Shown in pieces: positions 8,599-18,462 of a stretch of 27,127 bases of DNA. Position numbers and translations under genes: made by a program. Below the pieces are notes generated by a model. It had not been told where the DNA came from, ran no database searches, and worked only from the letters and a program-made list of their open reading frames with translations. Source of the stretch: CAJBLF01 sp964424505 (GTDB lineage: Bacteria > Patescibacteriota > Gracilibacteria > Absconditabacterales > Absconditicoccaceae); assembly GCA_964424505.1 (NCBI GenBank), contig CAYRIQ010000005.1:1-27127 (forward strand), given 5' to 3'. The first letter of the stretch is position 1. Every line of letters begins with the position of its first letter.

Positions 8599-9972
8599 AT
8601 GACTTCACAAAAAAGTACACGCATGAAACTCCAAGAATTTTTTGACACAAAAAAACATATTTTACTGACTGATACAGAAAAATTAGATTGTTATCAGAGT
8701 TTTTTATATAAAAAGACAAAAAAAAACTCACTCAAAAGATGATATTTTGTCCATGCAAAATATTTTGTATACAGTATGATATTTGTCATATTGATGATGG
8801 GTATGTATGGAGTATATTTTATAAATAATGGCGACATAAAGGATTATAGCCGATTTGCTATTCAATCAAATTCAAAAAACACTGTACAAGCTGATTATAT
8901 AGCACAAGTCATCGAAGGAGAAGGTAAATTTTTTATAGAACACAATGGTGTGTTAGTCACTACCAACAATATCGGCAATGGTGATACTATTTTACTCAAA
9001 GAATGAGCACAACTAGTGTTTGAAATAAATAGTGGTACTCAATCCAAAATTATTGGTCCAGCAAAACTTGTACTTCAAAAAACAAGCCAAGAAAACTATA
9101 AACTCAATCTGATTTATGGAGATTTCATTCAGATGAAAGGCAAAGAGCAAACAGCACAAACAATAGAACTCGCCATCAACGACATTACTGTGCAACAAGA
9201 AGACACGTCTAAACCACTAAATTTTAAATTTGTAAAAAATGGAAAAAACCAAATATTTCAAAACAATGGAGCAAATATTATTGTAACCAAAAACAACGAA
9301 AAAAACAAAAGTACAACTGTAGGTAAGCTTGAAGTAATCGCTATCCAAAACAACGACATTAAACTATTTGCCAATATAGAAAGTTTTACAAAAGCAATAA
9401 AGGAAAAAAATATTTCTCAAACATTTGCATTAGCAGAAAGTACAAAAAGCACTACAGACACAGGAACAATAAATAAAACAGAAACGTTACTAAGTTTATT
9501 AAGTGCACCAAGATTGACAGAAAGCGACCAAGAACTCACAAAAAGCATTTCTTTAGCACTAAGTGCTGAAAAAAAGATTTTAGATCCAGAACAAGATGAA
9601 AAGGTAAACTCTAGTCTCTACGAATGATTTTATACTCCAGAAATTCAAGATATTGAAAAAGCTTTTATACATGGCGACGATACTACTTTTGTTAGTACAT
9701 ACAGCAAAATAGAAAAAAGAATACAAACAATATACCAGGCATTTGACGCAGAATATACAAAAACATCATGAGATCCAACAACAAAACTTCAGTGACTACG
9801 TGAAGCCATCAGAGCAATAAAACAAAAAATACTCAATGAATACAATACTCCACCAAAATATATACAAAATCTTGACAATATAGACAAGTTAATAAACAAC
9901 GTTATTCTACAATGATATGGAAGTTCTACAACACACAATAGTGCTGAAGAAATTCAAAACATACAGGAATAA
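8599..9972 (+). CDS. Single-pass membrane protein with FecR-like domain
   Basis: 457 aa, ATG to TAA. A cytoplasmic N-terminal part (about 1-52; TDTEKLDCYQSFLYKKTKK), one transmembrane helix (about 55-78), then an outside region whose start resembles the FecR sensor domain: GEGKFFIEHNGVLVTTN, IGNGDTILLKEGAQLVFE, then GPAKLVLQ. The remainder is helical and rich in Lys, Gln and Thr. The layout is like anti-sigma factors of the FecR type, but I see no ECF sigma gene nearby and no clear anti-sigma motif in the N-terminal part. The role as signal transducer or surface structural protein is inference. Five TGA codons in the translated region, all interpretable as Gly. Confidence 0.65.
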
Positions 9973-10013
9973 TATATAATTTTTCACATTTATTTTTACT
10001 ATATCACAGGACA

Positions 10014-10265
10014 ATGATTGTTTTTTTTTATAAAAATGACTGAAGAAAACTTAAACAACTTATAACCTGATTGCTCAAATCATGAGCAGCTACACAAATT
10101 AGAAGGATCAATTACGCACAATCTTATACCCTACAACAAGATAAAAAAATTGAAAAAATAGATGAAAAAGTAGTCATCATAGAATATGTAGCAGAAAATA
10201 AATGAAAAATAGAATCGTTATTGAAAAAATCAGAAATATATACATATCATATTCTTCCTCAATAA
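10014..10265 (+). CDS. Small CutA/PII-like protein
   Basis: 83 aa, ATG to TAA, with four glycines, all TGA, so it is invisible in the standard code. The pattern GLLKSGAATQIRRINYAQSY followed by KKIEKIDEKVVIIEY, a GKIES segment and a YTYHILPQ end follows the CutA layout (LAAcvn...SyY..gKIe.deE.....KT......HPYevP). CutA proteins are small trimers linked to metal tolerance, with unproven biochemistry. It lacks the usual C-terminal extension and the Lys-Thr of the iKT motif. The start passes through nine T in a row (10021-10029), a slippage-prone site. It lies 41 nt after the FecR-like gene and is probably in its operon. Confidence 0.55.
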
Positions 10266-10358
10266 TTTCATAAACCTATTTATTAAACTATACTTTGCAA
10301 AGAAGTTTTTTTTGTATATAAAGAAGTTGCTATCATTTTTTTACTTCTTTCTTAGTAT

Positions 10359-11504
10359 ATGATTAAAAAAATATTTATAGGTATTTTTTTGTGACTCATA
10401 ACTTTATGAGTTATCTACCTTTGTTTTATGTATGCAGGAGATCCAAATATATTGTGGAATCGAATGCAAACATACCGAGTATACACGATAATGTTTTTTA
10501 TATCTTGAGTACTACTCTATACACTTCAATGAGGCAATAAACTATGTAAATTTGGGATGTTTATTATTATTTTGATCAATCTATTTATTGTATGAGATGT
10601 GTTTTTTAGAAATAATATCGGTTTAAATAGCCAACAATTTCTTACACTATTTATATTAGTAATGACTGCATTGGCAATCACATATATCACACATCGAATA
10701 CGCTATATATTTATGAGTATTGTAGGTATTGGAATACTATTTGTTTTGTTGACAGGGATACTCCCCCTCTATGAAACAATACCCAACACCAACGATTTTA
10801 TCCAAACACAAACAATAAAAATTGTAAATCAATGAGCAAACGAAGGAACCATTAGCATAAAAAACACTGAAGGAAACAAACAGATACCAATCAAAGAACT
10901 TATTAGTAACGATATAAATATTATACAAAAAACGCAAATAAGTTTTGCTTCAAGGACACAAGAAGAAATGGAAAAAATATTTATTGATCTTGGCAACGGT
11001 TCGTTTATCAATCTCAATCCTCAATCAGCCATCACATTGGAACAATCATGAGCAAATACTAATATACAAATTCTTCAAGGAGATATAAAATACTACATAC
11101 CTTGAGAACTTTCATGAATCATACAAATCATAGGAAAATATAAAGGAACAAATATTCAGCAAACAACAAATGGAATACGAGCAAAATTAGTAAGATGATT
11201 TGAGCAAAAAAAAGACGAATTTTTTGTAAGTCAGATATGAGGTAGTATGGTTTTAAATCCAGTAATCCATAAAAGTATTGGTTTTTTTATTAAGACACTT
11301 TATGCTATCAGTCCAAAAACATATCAAAAAAATTTAACCAACTATAATACAATACAACAATATTTTACTATAAAAACATGAGAAACAAGCAATAAAACAT
11401 GAGAAAATATAAAAAACGTGTTGTATGACATCATATCTCAAGCAAAAAAATGAGCCGAAGAAACTAGTATTACTCAACGATTCAACAACAAAAAAAATCA
11501 ATAA
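10359..11504 (+). CDS. Five-helix membrane protein with FecR-like outer domain
   Basis: 381 aa, ATG to TAA. Hydrophobic helices at about 5-25, 42-56, 64-83, 93-111 and 115-136, then an outside part. The segment IFIDLGNGSFINLNPQSAIT followed by NIQILQGDIKYYIPG is FecR-like (a GS-type strand then a QGDI turn). The C-terminal tail is Lys/Asn-rich. It is related in plan to the 8599 gene and in the same direction, with the CutA-like gene between. Function unknown. Many TGA codons (about 14) at positions that suit Gly. Its stop is one base from the stop of the convergent hydrolase gene. Confidence 0.6.
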
Positions 11505-11505
11505 T

Positions 11506-13041
11506 TTATACGGTAATAAGGTTTTCCTTAGTCAATAATGAAAAATCGGTTTGAATAAGGTCTGTATACAAAGATTCATACATTTTTTTTATAGTAGGAT
11601 ATTGCAGAGCATAAGATGATGTAATAAGTTTATTATGTAATGATGTAAGGTCTTTGGATGGTAGTGTATTTAAAATATTTTTTGCCCAACTACCTCATGC
11701 ATTTTGCATATATGAATAATAAACAAGCATAGCTGGATCTGTTATACCATGATGAATACCATTAACAATATATTTTTGTATATCAACATCCATAAAATCA
11801 TCCATAACTTTTTTAAATTTTTGATTTTGCATAAGAAGTTTAAATTTTGTAATTTTAGCATCATTTCGTTTTTGTGTCCATAAAGTAGTATCAGACAAAT
11901 TAGTAAATTCAGTACCCATGATAGTAGCAAATTCTGTTGGATCGCTGGTGTTCATTTTTATAAGAAGATCTTTTGCTCTAGTACCATGCCATTGCAAAAG
12001 TCACAAAGAAACTCAATTTACATCAAAAGGATTTACAGCACCATAGTTACCACGACTTTCTCATGTAGTAATAATGTTTTTGATATATGACATATATTGT
12101 TTTTTTGTAGATACTTTTGAAGATAGAGATGCTTGTTCTGTTGTATCAATTGGACTTTTTGGCGTCATACTACTAAAATCTTCCAACTTATGTACTCAAA
12201 GTAAAATAGCTTCTGGAAAAACATTTCCAGACACAAAAAGTCAACCCATCAAAGACAATACAAAATGATCAGGTGATTGAATATGTTTCGTAAATCACTC
12301 ATCACTAGACAGTTGTTTTATTTTGATTACTAGATATTTATCTATAAGAGATTGGTCAATATTTTGAGGTTGCCAAGAAGGATTTGTAATATCAATAATT
12401 TCAGATCAAAGAGGTCAAACAGTTTTAGGGACAATACAACCACACTCAGCTAAAACATTAGGATCTAAATCTTGTTTTCTTGTGACAATACCATCAAAAA
12501 TGGTTTTAGAAAGATATGAAAATTTTATTTGAGGAAGTTTATCTATAAGTGTTTTTGGTGTTTTTTCATCAAATCATAAATCACACAGAGTATTTAAAGA
12601 ATCTGAATCATATAAAAAATCAGTACAAATATATTGTTGTTGATTTTTTTGATATGCAGTATATAGAGTAGTTATTGTTGATTTTTTTTCTGGTTGATCC
12701 ACAAAAAAATTAGACAAACTTTTTTCTATATATGTTTTATGAAGTCATTCTATACCACCATATTTTTTAAAAATCATATTCCAAATACCTCATTTTTTTT
12801 TATACTTATCAATATCAAACATTTTTACACCAAGTAAAGAAGATACAGTACCCAAACCAAAAAGATTTACTTGTAATGTTTTATTTATTTTACCTAGTAT
12901 ACTACTAAGTGTATTTCAAACTTGAAGCTTATCTAAATTATCATCTATAATATTTTTTTGAAAATTAGACAAAACAGTATTGGCTGATTGTATTGACTCA
13001 TCAATTTTATCTATAGAAGTATTAATAGGAGTTTCTACCAT
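11506..13041 (-). CDS. Lysozyme/chitosanase-like peptidoglycan hydrolase (predicted)
   Basis: 511 aa, ATG 13041 to TAA. The core at about residues 320-360 is GESRGNYGAVNPFDVNG then VSLGLLQWHGTRAKDLL. This is the pattern of lysozyme-superfamily endolysins and GH46-like enzymes, with a catalytic Glu in GES and the substrate-cleft GLLQW segment. The N-terminal 300 residues contain weak amphipathic helices and three Cys-containing stretches that I do not recognise. No clear signal peptide, so export could be by the pilus or secretion system, by lysis, or by a non-classical route (inference). Substrate is unproven; a role in self-wall remodelling or in attacking a host wall are both possible. Confidence 0.65.
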
Positions 13042-13093
13042 AATAAACAATGAATATAAACTATATACAGTATATCTTTTTTTCAAAAAAAAG

Positions 13094-13118
13094 CAAAAAA
13101 TCTGACCAAAAATCAGAT
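13094..13118 (-). terminator. Intrinsic terminator of the tRNA-Gly gene
   Basis: Minus strand ATCTGA/TCAGAT stem (13113-13118 with 13100-13105), 7-nt loop, then six or more T. It lies 20 nt past the tRNA and before the hydrolase start. Confidence 0.75.
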
Positions 13119-13137
13119 CCATTTTTTTATATAAATT

Positions 13138-13211
13138 AGCGAGTAACGAGATTTGAACTCGCAACCTCGTCCTTGGCAAGGACGCGCTCTAGCCAATTGA
13201 GCTATACCCGC
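13138..13211 (-). tRNA. tRNA-Gly(GCC)
   Basis: A 74-nt cloverleaf on the minus strand. Acceptor stem GCGGGTA/TACTCGC (one G-T pair), D arm with GCTC...GAGC, anticodon stem CGTCC/GGACG enclosing TTGCCAA (anticodon GCC), and T arm with GTTCAAATC. CCA is not encoded. It reads GGC and GGU, not UGA; the tRNA-Gly(UCA) that code 25 needs is not in this window. Confidence 0.95.
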
Positions 13212-13223
13212 ACAAAAAACAAA

Positions 13224-13634
13224 CTATACTTCAATAATTTCAACTTTTTTGTCTGCTTGTATTTTTTTAACTTTATCAGTAACAAGGACATTGGTCCAAG
13301 CTAATAAAGTTAAAATCACTCATAATACTTTAAATATATCACCAATATAGACATAAGTAGACACATCATTAATCAAGACAGTATCACCTATAATAATTAA
13401 AGCTATACCAATAACAAATAATGTAGCTTTAGTTAATCTAAAATGTATAGGATAAATACCAAAAAGTATAAATAAAAATAAACATACCAAAAAAAGAATA
13501 ATATAATATAACACATTATATTCAATAAATCATGACTGCACTATTATAGTGTTTTGAAAAAACAAATATGCTAAATATCAAATAAACAATCATGAAACAA
13601 TACTTATACTAATCCTTTTAATAATGTCTTTCAT
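13224..13634 (-). CDS. Small four-helix membrane protein, unknown
   Basis: 136 aa, ATG 13634 to TAG. Four hydrophobic segments (about 5-30, 40-60, 70-85 and 90-110), then a short Lys-rich cytoplasmic tail ending VEIIEV. Four TGA-Gly codons at 13578, 13590, 13530 and 13320. No family recognised. It sits 12 nt upstream of the tRNA on the same strand and may share a transcript with it. Confidence 0.65.
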
Positions 13635-14040
13635 TTTTTTAATAAAAAATAAATATTTTTATATTTCATATAAACCTGGAATAGAAATATATACAATACG
13701 TGTGTATATATATATTAAAAAAAATCAATCCATAATTTTAAGTCAGTATATATTATTAATATATTAATTTATATAAAAATTATATATTATATATTATAAT
13801 GAAATAGTATTAACAATACGTTAAAAGAAAATAAAAATCAAAGAAGAAGGACATTATATATCTAATAAATACTATGAGTATGTTTGTTAAAATGTTAAAA
13901 AATACAATATATAATCAAAAACAATGTATATGTAGTAGTATAAAAAAAACCAAGGAAGTGAAAACAAAATAAACAGCTCTAAAGAGTTTTATTTATTTTT
14001 TAATAAAATGGTGTATCAAAAAAATGTTAAAAACTATAAT
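13635..14040. other. Gene-free AT-rich gap
   Basis: About 400 nt, very AT-rich, with runs of TATATA (13691-13800). A 32-codon frame MSMFVKMLKN...KEVKTK at 13874-13972 (TAA) is the only open stretch worth noting; there is an AAGAAGGA about 25 nt before it, too far for a ribosome site. It probably holds promoters for the genes on either side; I see no clear boxes. Confidence 0.5.
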
Positions 14041-14415
14041 TTACAGTAAATTTACTATAATTCTGACTATTGCATAAGAAAAAATTGATATAAAAATTCA
14101 GACTATAGCTCACATAAGTAGAGTATTTGCTTCTTTCATTTTCGCTTCATTTCATTGAGCAGTAATAAGTTGTATTCATCAAAAAATTAACACTCCCATA
14201 CATATAGCTCATATAGAAAATCGTAGGTACATATTTACTGTTTGTATAATATCAAAAAGAGTAGATTCATCTGCCTGTATCTGAGTAGGTCAAGAAACTA
14301 CAACATCTTGTTGTCACTGACTAGAAGGTACTTCTACTACAATAGCAAACGTAGAAAACAAACTAGTAAATCCAAACAATGTATATATTATTCCATGAAA
14401 AAAATTTTTAATCAT
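14041..14415 (-). CDS. TrbC/VirB2-like two-helix membrane protein (signal peptide + 2 TM)
   Basis: 124 aa, ATG 14415 to TAA. Signal peptide (about 1-25), a short polar stretch with EVPSSQGQQ, then two hydrophobic helices separated by ITAQGNEAKMKEANTLLMGA. The loop GNEAKMKEA followed by a second helix ending SYAIVRIIVNL is the pattern of the CPR proteins commonly labelled TrbC/VirB2 or pilin-like. Eight of eleven glycines are TGA. It is the last gene of the pilT operon, 20 nt after the preceding gene. It is probably a subunit of a membrane conduit or pilus; I infer this from family and position. Confidence 0.7.
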
Positions 14416-14435
14416 TACTATGTATAAAAATAAAA

Positions 14436-15020
14436 TTATATACCATTATTTTCGAGAGTATCACGATGTATATTGTCAGTAGTAGAGTTATTAGAAGGAT
14501 TTCAAATGGTAGTAGAAGATCATCCTAAAGAACTAACAGTAATAGAACTAATAAGATTTATAATACTTAAACTCATAAGTGCTATCAAAATACCTGTGAC
14601 TATCAATATAAGATTTTTTTTAGCATTTTTGACTTCAGCTCATTTAGATGATTCTATAATCCACATTACACCATTAAATAAAACCATAGTGATAGCAAGA
14701 ACCATAGTTATTCTCAAAAGAAATTTAGCTATTCTTACAATAAGTGGTGCTTCAGTAGTTATTGATGAGAGATTATTTATTACTATACTTTCCCTCAAAA
14801 CCTCATTACCTACAGCATTTTTTCCTGCTCATAAGTTTATAATTGTTTCATTCGTTATTGCTGGTTCAAATGCTTTTTCCAAAAGATCTTTAGCATAAAT
14901 TTTATTACTAAAAGTATGTATTACTATAGAAGTAACCAATAGAAAAAAAGTAAAAAACATAAAATAAAATGTTCTATATGATCTTAAATGATAAAAAAAA
15001 TGATCATGTAATTTTTTCAT
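14436..15020 (-). CDS. Two-helix TrbC-like membrane protein
   Basis: 194 aa, ATG 15020 to TAA. An N-terminal hydrophobic segment (about 16-37), an outside part (AKDLLEKAFEPAITNETI), then two helices separated by WIIESSKGAEVKNAKKNL (TM about 105-125 and 140-165) and a Ser/Thr/Asn-rich tail. The KGAEVKNAKKNL loop parallels the loop of the downstream TrbC-like gene, so the two may be paralogues. Four TGA-Gly codons. The 5-nt gap to the gene before it supports co-translation. Confidence 0.65.
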
Positions 15021-15025
15021 AAATA

Positions 15026-15436
15026 TTATAATTGAGTAAGTAAATTGTCTGCTTGTTGATTTTCAATTTCTTCATGTTTTGCTTCTTCACTTCTAATTTC
15101 TTGCATTTTTTTGGTATAGACCATATCTTCTCGTTTTTGAGTATATTTTATCTTAAGTTCATCTTTTTTTTGTTCATATTTTAGCTCAATTTCAGCCAAT
15201 TTTTGTTTTTCTCTTACTAAAATATCCTGTAATTTATTTACCTGTTCCTTATTCATCATGGGCAAAAGACTAAACCAAGACTGTTTTTCTTCAAAATTGT
15301 CCATAGATTTGGATTCTAATATCAAAACCACTAAATCTGTCATAGTAAGTAAATATTCATCAGATATAGTAAATTTTGCAGCGATTTCTCGGAGTTGTTT
15401 TGGTAGTTTTGCTTTGATAAGTTCAATGTTTGCCAT
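15026..15436 (-). CDS. Conserved CPR helical protein, unknown
   Basis: 136 aa, ATG 15436 to TAA, no glycine and no cysteine. A compact N-terminal part (LPKQLREIAAKF...MTDLVVLILESKS) is followed by EEKQSWFSLLPMMNKEQ and a long Lys/Glu coiled coil. The block WFSLLPMMN..QVNKLQDIL resembles a common CPR hypothetical protein found near pilus genes (from memory). Cytoplasmic. Probably a helper of the PilT-associated machine, from position only. Confidence 0.7.
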   Translation of the reverse strand: MANIELIKAKLPKQLREIAAKFTISDEYLLTMTDLVVLILESKSMDNFEEKQSWFSLLPMMNKEQVNKLQDILVREKQKLAEIELKYEQKKDELKIKYTQKREDMVYTKKMQEIRSEEAKHEEIENQQADNLLTQL

Positions 15437-15455
15437 AGGGTATAAAGTAAATAAA

Positions 15456-15644
15456 TTAAATATTTTTAGTAGATAGTTTTAATAATAATTTTTCAGCTTC
15501 CTCCTGTTCTTTACGATGATATTTTTCAGCTTTTGTCGCAATAATAGGTATTTTTTTCATGTTTTTTTTCATGGTTTCGATCGTTTTACGAGACAAATGA
15601 TGGATATAATTACCTCCTCTATAAGCTCCAGATATGATGTCCAT
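15456..15644 (-). CDS. Small basic helical protein, unknown
   Basis: 62 aa from ATG 15644 (MDIISGAYRGGNYIHH...), TAA stop. Basic and helical, no membrane segment. The frame can be extended to a TTG at 15671, but that start is weaker. It lies 36 nt after pilT and 19 nt before the next gene, so it is part of the operon. Confidence 0.55.
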   Translation of the reverse strand: MDIISGAYRGGNYIHHLSRKTIETMKKNMKKIPIIATKAEKYHRKEQEEAEKLLLKLSTKNI

Positions 15645-15680
15645 GTGCCATAATAGTAATATATAAAACAAATATGATTA

Positions 15681-16748
15681 TTACAATCAATTGTTAAAAA
15701 GCCATTCAACTTCTTTGGGATCAACGATTTGTTTATCAATAAGTCTTTGAGTATATTTTTTAAGTGTAATCATTCAAATAAGTGAAGAGGTGTCTATAAT
15801 ACTATCAATTTGATCTATTGCTCTCTTTTTAATATTGTTTTTTATTGAAGTGGTATTTATCATAACTTCAAAAATTCCAACCCTGGATTTTTCATCTTTG
15901 GTTTTTATTAAAAATTGTGATTGAATTCCTATTAAAGATTCAGCTAGTCTATCACTTACACTACCCTGGATTTCTGGAGGAAAAAAAGAAATATATCTAT
16001 TTACCGTATTAGCTGCAGAATTAGTATGAAGTGTAGAAAAAACTAAATGTCCAGTTTCAGCTAAACTTAAAGCAGATTCAGCTGTTTCTCTATCACGAAT
16101 TTCTCCTACAAAAATAATGTTTGGATCTTCACGCATAGCAGATCTTAGTGCATTAGCAAATGATCGAGTATCATGTCAAATTTCTCTTTGTGAGACAATA
16201 CATTTTTTTGGTTCAAAGATAAATTCTATAGGATCCTCTATAGTGATTAAATTTTCAGTTCTAGTTTCATTGAGATATTCAAGCATAGCAACCAAAGATG
16301 TAGATTTTCCAGATCATGTAGGTCAAGTAACCAAATATAATCATTTTTTAGCAGAAAGAATATTTTTTTTAATGCTTTCAGCAATATCAGAAAACAAAAT
16401 TTCTTCAAGTTTTTTGGCTACACTATTTATTTTTCTCATAACAATACCAATTTTACCCGTAGAAAAAAAAGCATTTACCCTATAAGGAATACCATTTTTT
16501 GATAAATAAGCAAAATCAGCTTCTTTGTCGCCAAAAAATTTGTCAAATCTTTGTGGATTTCATTGGAAAAGTTGCCTAAGAATGATTTCTATCGATTCAT
16601 TACTCAATTTGCCTGCAGATTCTTCTCTAACAATTTCTCCATTACGCCTATATGAAATATTTTCTCCTCCAGACAAATGAAGATCAGAGATATTTGGATT
16701 TTTTTCTATCAGAGCAAGGATTTGTTCTATATCAAATGAATTTTGCAT
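15681..16748 (-). CDS. pilT: PilT-family retraction ATPase
   Basis: 355 aa, the usual length for PilT. Hexameric cytoplasmic ATPase that drives type IV pilus retraction. N-terminal domain (SDLHLSGGENISYRRNGEI), Walker A GPTGSGKS at 142-149, Asp box TIEDPIEF, Walker B IIFVGEIRD (about 211-219), His box LVFSTLHTN (about 235-243). Two of the three Walker A glycines are TGA. The C-terminal AIRNLIRE retraction motif is not clearly present, so an assembly role (PilB-like) is not excluded, but the short N-terminus argues for PilT. Start ATG 16748, stop TAA; first gene of a five-gene operon. Confidence 0.9.
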
Positions 16749-16967
16749 TAATTAGTTTAAAAACTAAATAGTTCAACCTACATATATAATTATATTCAGA
16801 TGATGTATATTTTGCAAATTTTAGTAGAGTCAAATCTAAAATGGTTTGACTTTTGATTGTTTTATTACACTTATGTAGGTAAAATAACTTTACCTTGATG
16901 TTAGGATAAAATATACTATAAGAGATAAATAAACCCAAAAGGTATTTTTATTTTACAATAAAAAAAT
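16749..16967. promoter_or_regulatory. Divergent promoter region pilT / LCP gene
   Basis: 219 nt. A 7-bp inverted repeat TTAGTTT/AAACTAA (16752-16767) sits just before the pilT ATG. A 9-bp inverted pair ACCTACATA (16777-16785) and TATGTAGGT (about 16872-16880) spans the middle. AGTCAAA/TTTGACT (about 16828-16852) forms a third hairpin. TTGATG (16895-16900) and TATAAG (16917-16922, 16-nt spacer) could be the promoter of the LCP gene. Which sites are operators is unknown. Confidence 0.4.
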
Positions 16968-18446
16968 ATGTTTTCCAAGAAAAAAACATTTAAAAACAAA
17001 ACTATAGGAGAGCTCAATAACTATAAATCATATAAACCATTTTCATGATCAGCATGAATAGCTAAGTTTTTGATTATTTGTTGTTGTATTTTTTTAGTAT
17101 TTTTTGTAGGAAAATATATCATACAATGAGCTCAAATACTTTGATGATACATTAGTAAATGAACAATCAAAATAGTTTCCAATACTATGGGTGATGAGAT
17201 GATAAAAGACGAGTTTGGAAATGTAAATGTTATGATTGCCTGATTTTGATGACAGTATCATGCATGATGATATTTAGCAGATTCTATTATGGTTGCTTCC
17301 TTCAATCCTAAATTATGAGCAGTGACTATGCTTTCTGTGCCCAGAGATCTCTATGTATACAATAAAAATGAAAATACTATATGAAGGATAAATGCTCTTT
17401 TTTCTCATACAGTAGGAAGAAAATTACAGTTTGATACCTGAGCAAAAGTACTTGCTGATAAATTGGAAGAAATAATGTGATTAAAATCACATTATTATGC
17501 ACTCATTGATTTTGAGTGATTTAAAAATGTTATAGATACTATTGGCGGTATTACCATAGATGTACCAGAGACCATACATGATGTTACTTATCCAAATGGA
17601 AAATGAGGATATATGACAGTCCATTTTGATACATGAGTTACTAGTATGGATGGAGAAAAAGCACTTCAATATGCCAGATCTAGACATTCAACTTCAGATT
17701 TTTCTAGATCACAAAGACAACAGCTTATTGTACAAGGAGTAATCAATAAGCTATTAGCCAATGGATTTAATAATGTAAGTAAACTAAAAAAGCTCTATCA
17801 AGAGTATATAAAGATGGTTACCACCAATATCTCTCTTAAAGAGATGATTGGCATGGCAAAATATTCTGACACTATAAAACATATATTTTCATTTGGTTAT
17901 ACGGTCCAATGTTCCAATATTACATATAAATATTCTTATGCTGCTTGTTTATTATATAATCCATCAAGAGAACTATTTGGTTGAGCTTCAGCTATTATTC
18001 CAGCTGGTTGAACTCCAGGTCAAGTAGGCTTTTATGAATATACCAAAAATTTTGCATTTTTTGTGGCACACAACCAGGAGTATTTGATAGAAAATCAGAA
18101 GATAGCAGTGCTCAATGGTATAGATAAAAAATTTGCTAAATCGACCATCAGAATTTCTGAATGATTTGCAAATCAGCTTGCCGTAAAACTCAAAAAATAT
18201 GCTTTCAATATAATACATGTTCAAAATTTTACTCAAGTTTTGTCTTGAACAACAGCGTATATATTATGAACAGGAGAATATAAAAACACTATAAAAACAC
18301 TTAAAAACTTCGTTTCCATTGATAACGTAGTAACCTCTCCAGATCCTCTTTTAATGCAACAATATACAGGGATAGATATGCTTTTGATTTTAGGAAATAA
18401 TTATATAAATCAATTGGCAATCAAGCCATTTAGTTACAACAAGTAA
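16968..18446 (+). CDS. LytR-CpsA-Psr (LCP) family cell-wall ligase
   Basis: 492 aa, ATG to TAA. LCP enzymes move polyprenyl-phosphate-linked glycopolymers onto peptidoglycan or proteins outside the membrane. One N-terminal TM helix (about 31-53), then the LCP domain: MIAGFGGQYHAGGYLADSI and SVPRDLYV with catalytic-type Arg126, then MDGEKALQYARSRHST...SDFSRSQRQQ (about 226-250) with the conserved Arg residues. The C-terminal part (about 385-480) resembles a LytR_C domain (IAVLNG...IRISEGFANQLA). Many TGA-Gly codons. Rnc follows by 16 nt, so an operon is likely. Confidence 0.9.
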
Positions 18447-18462
18447 ACTTTATTTTTTATTG

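Noticed and set aside
10300..10350. AAAGAAGT/ACTTCTTT hairpin as a terminator or riboswitch
   Set aside because: The loop is long and there are alternative partners. No clear T run follows the second arm, and nothing matches a known riboswitch core.
13138..13211. tRNA that decodes UGA
   Set aside because: The anticodon is GCC, not UCA. It is an ordinary tRNA-Gly.
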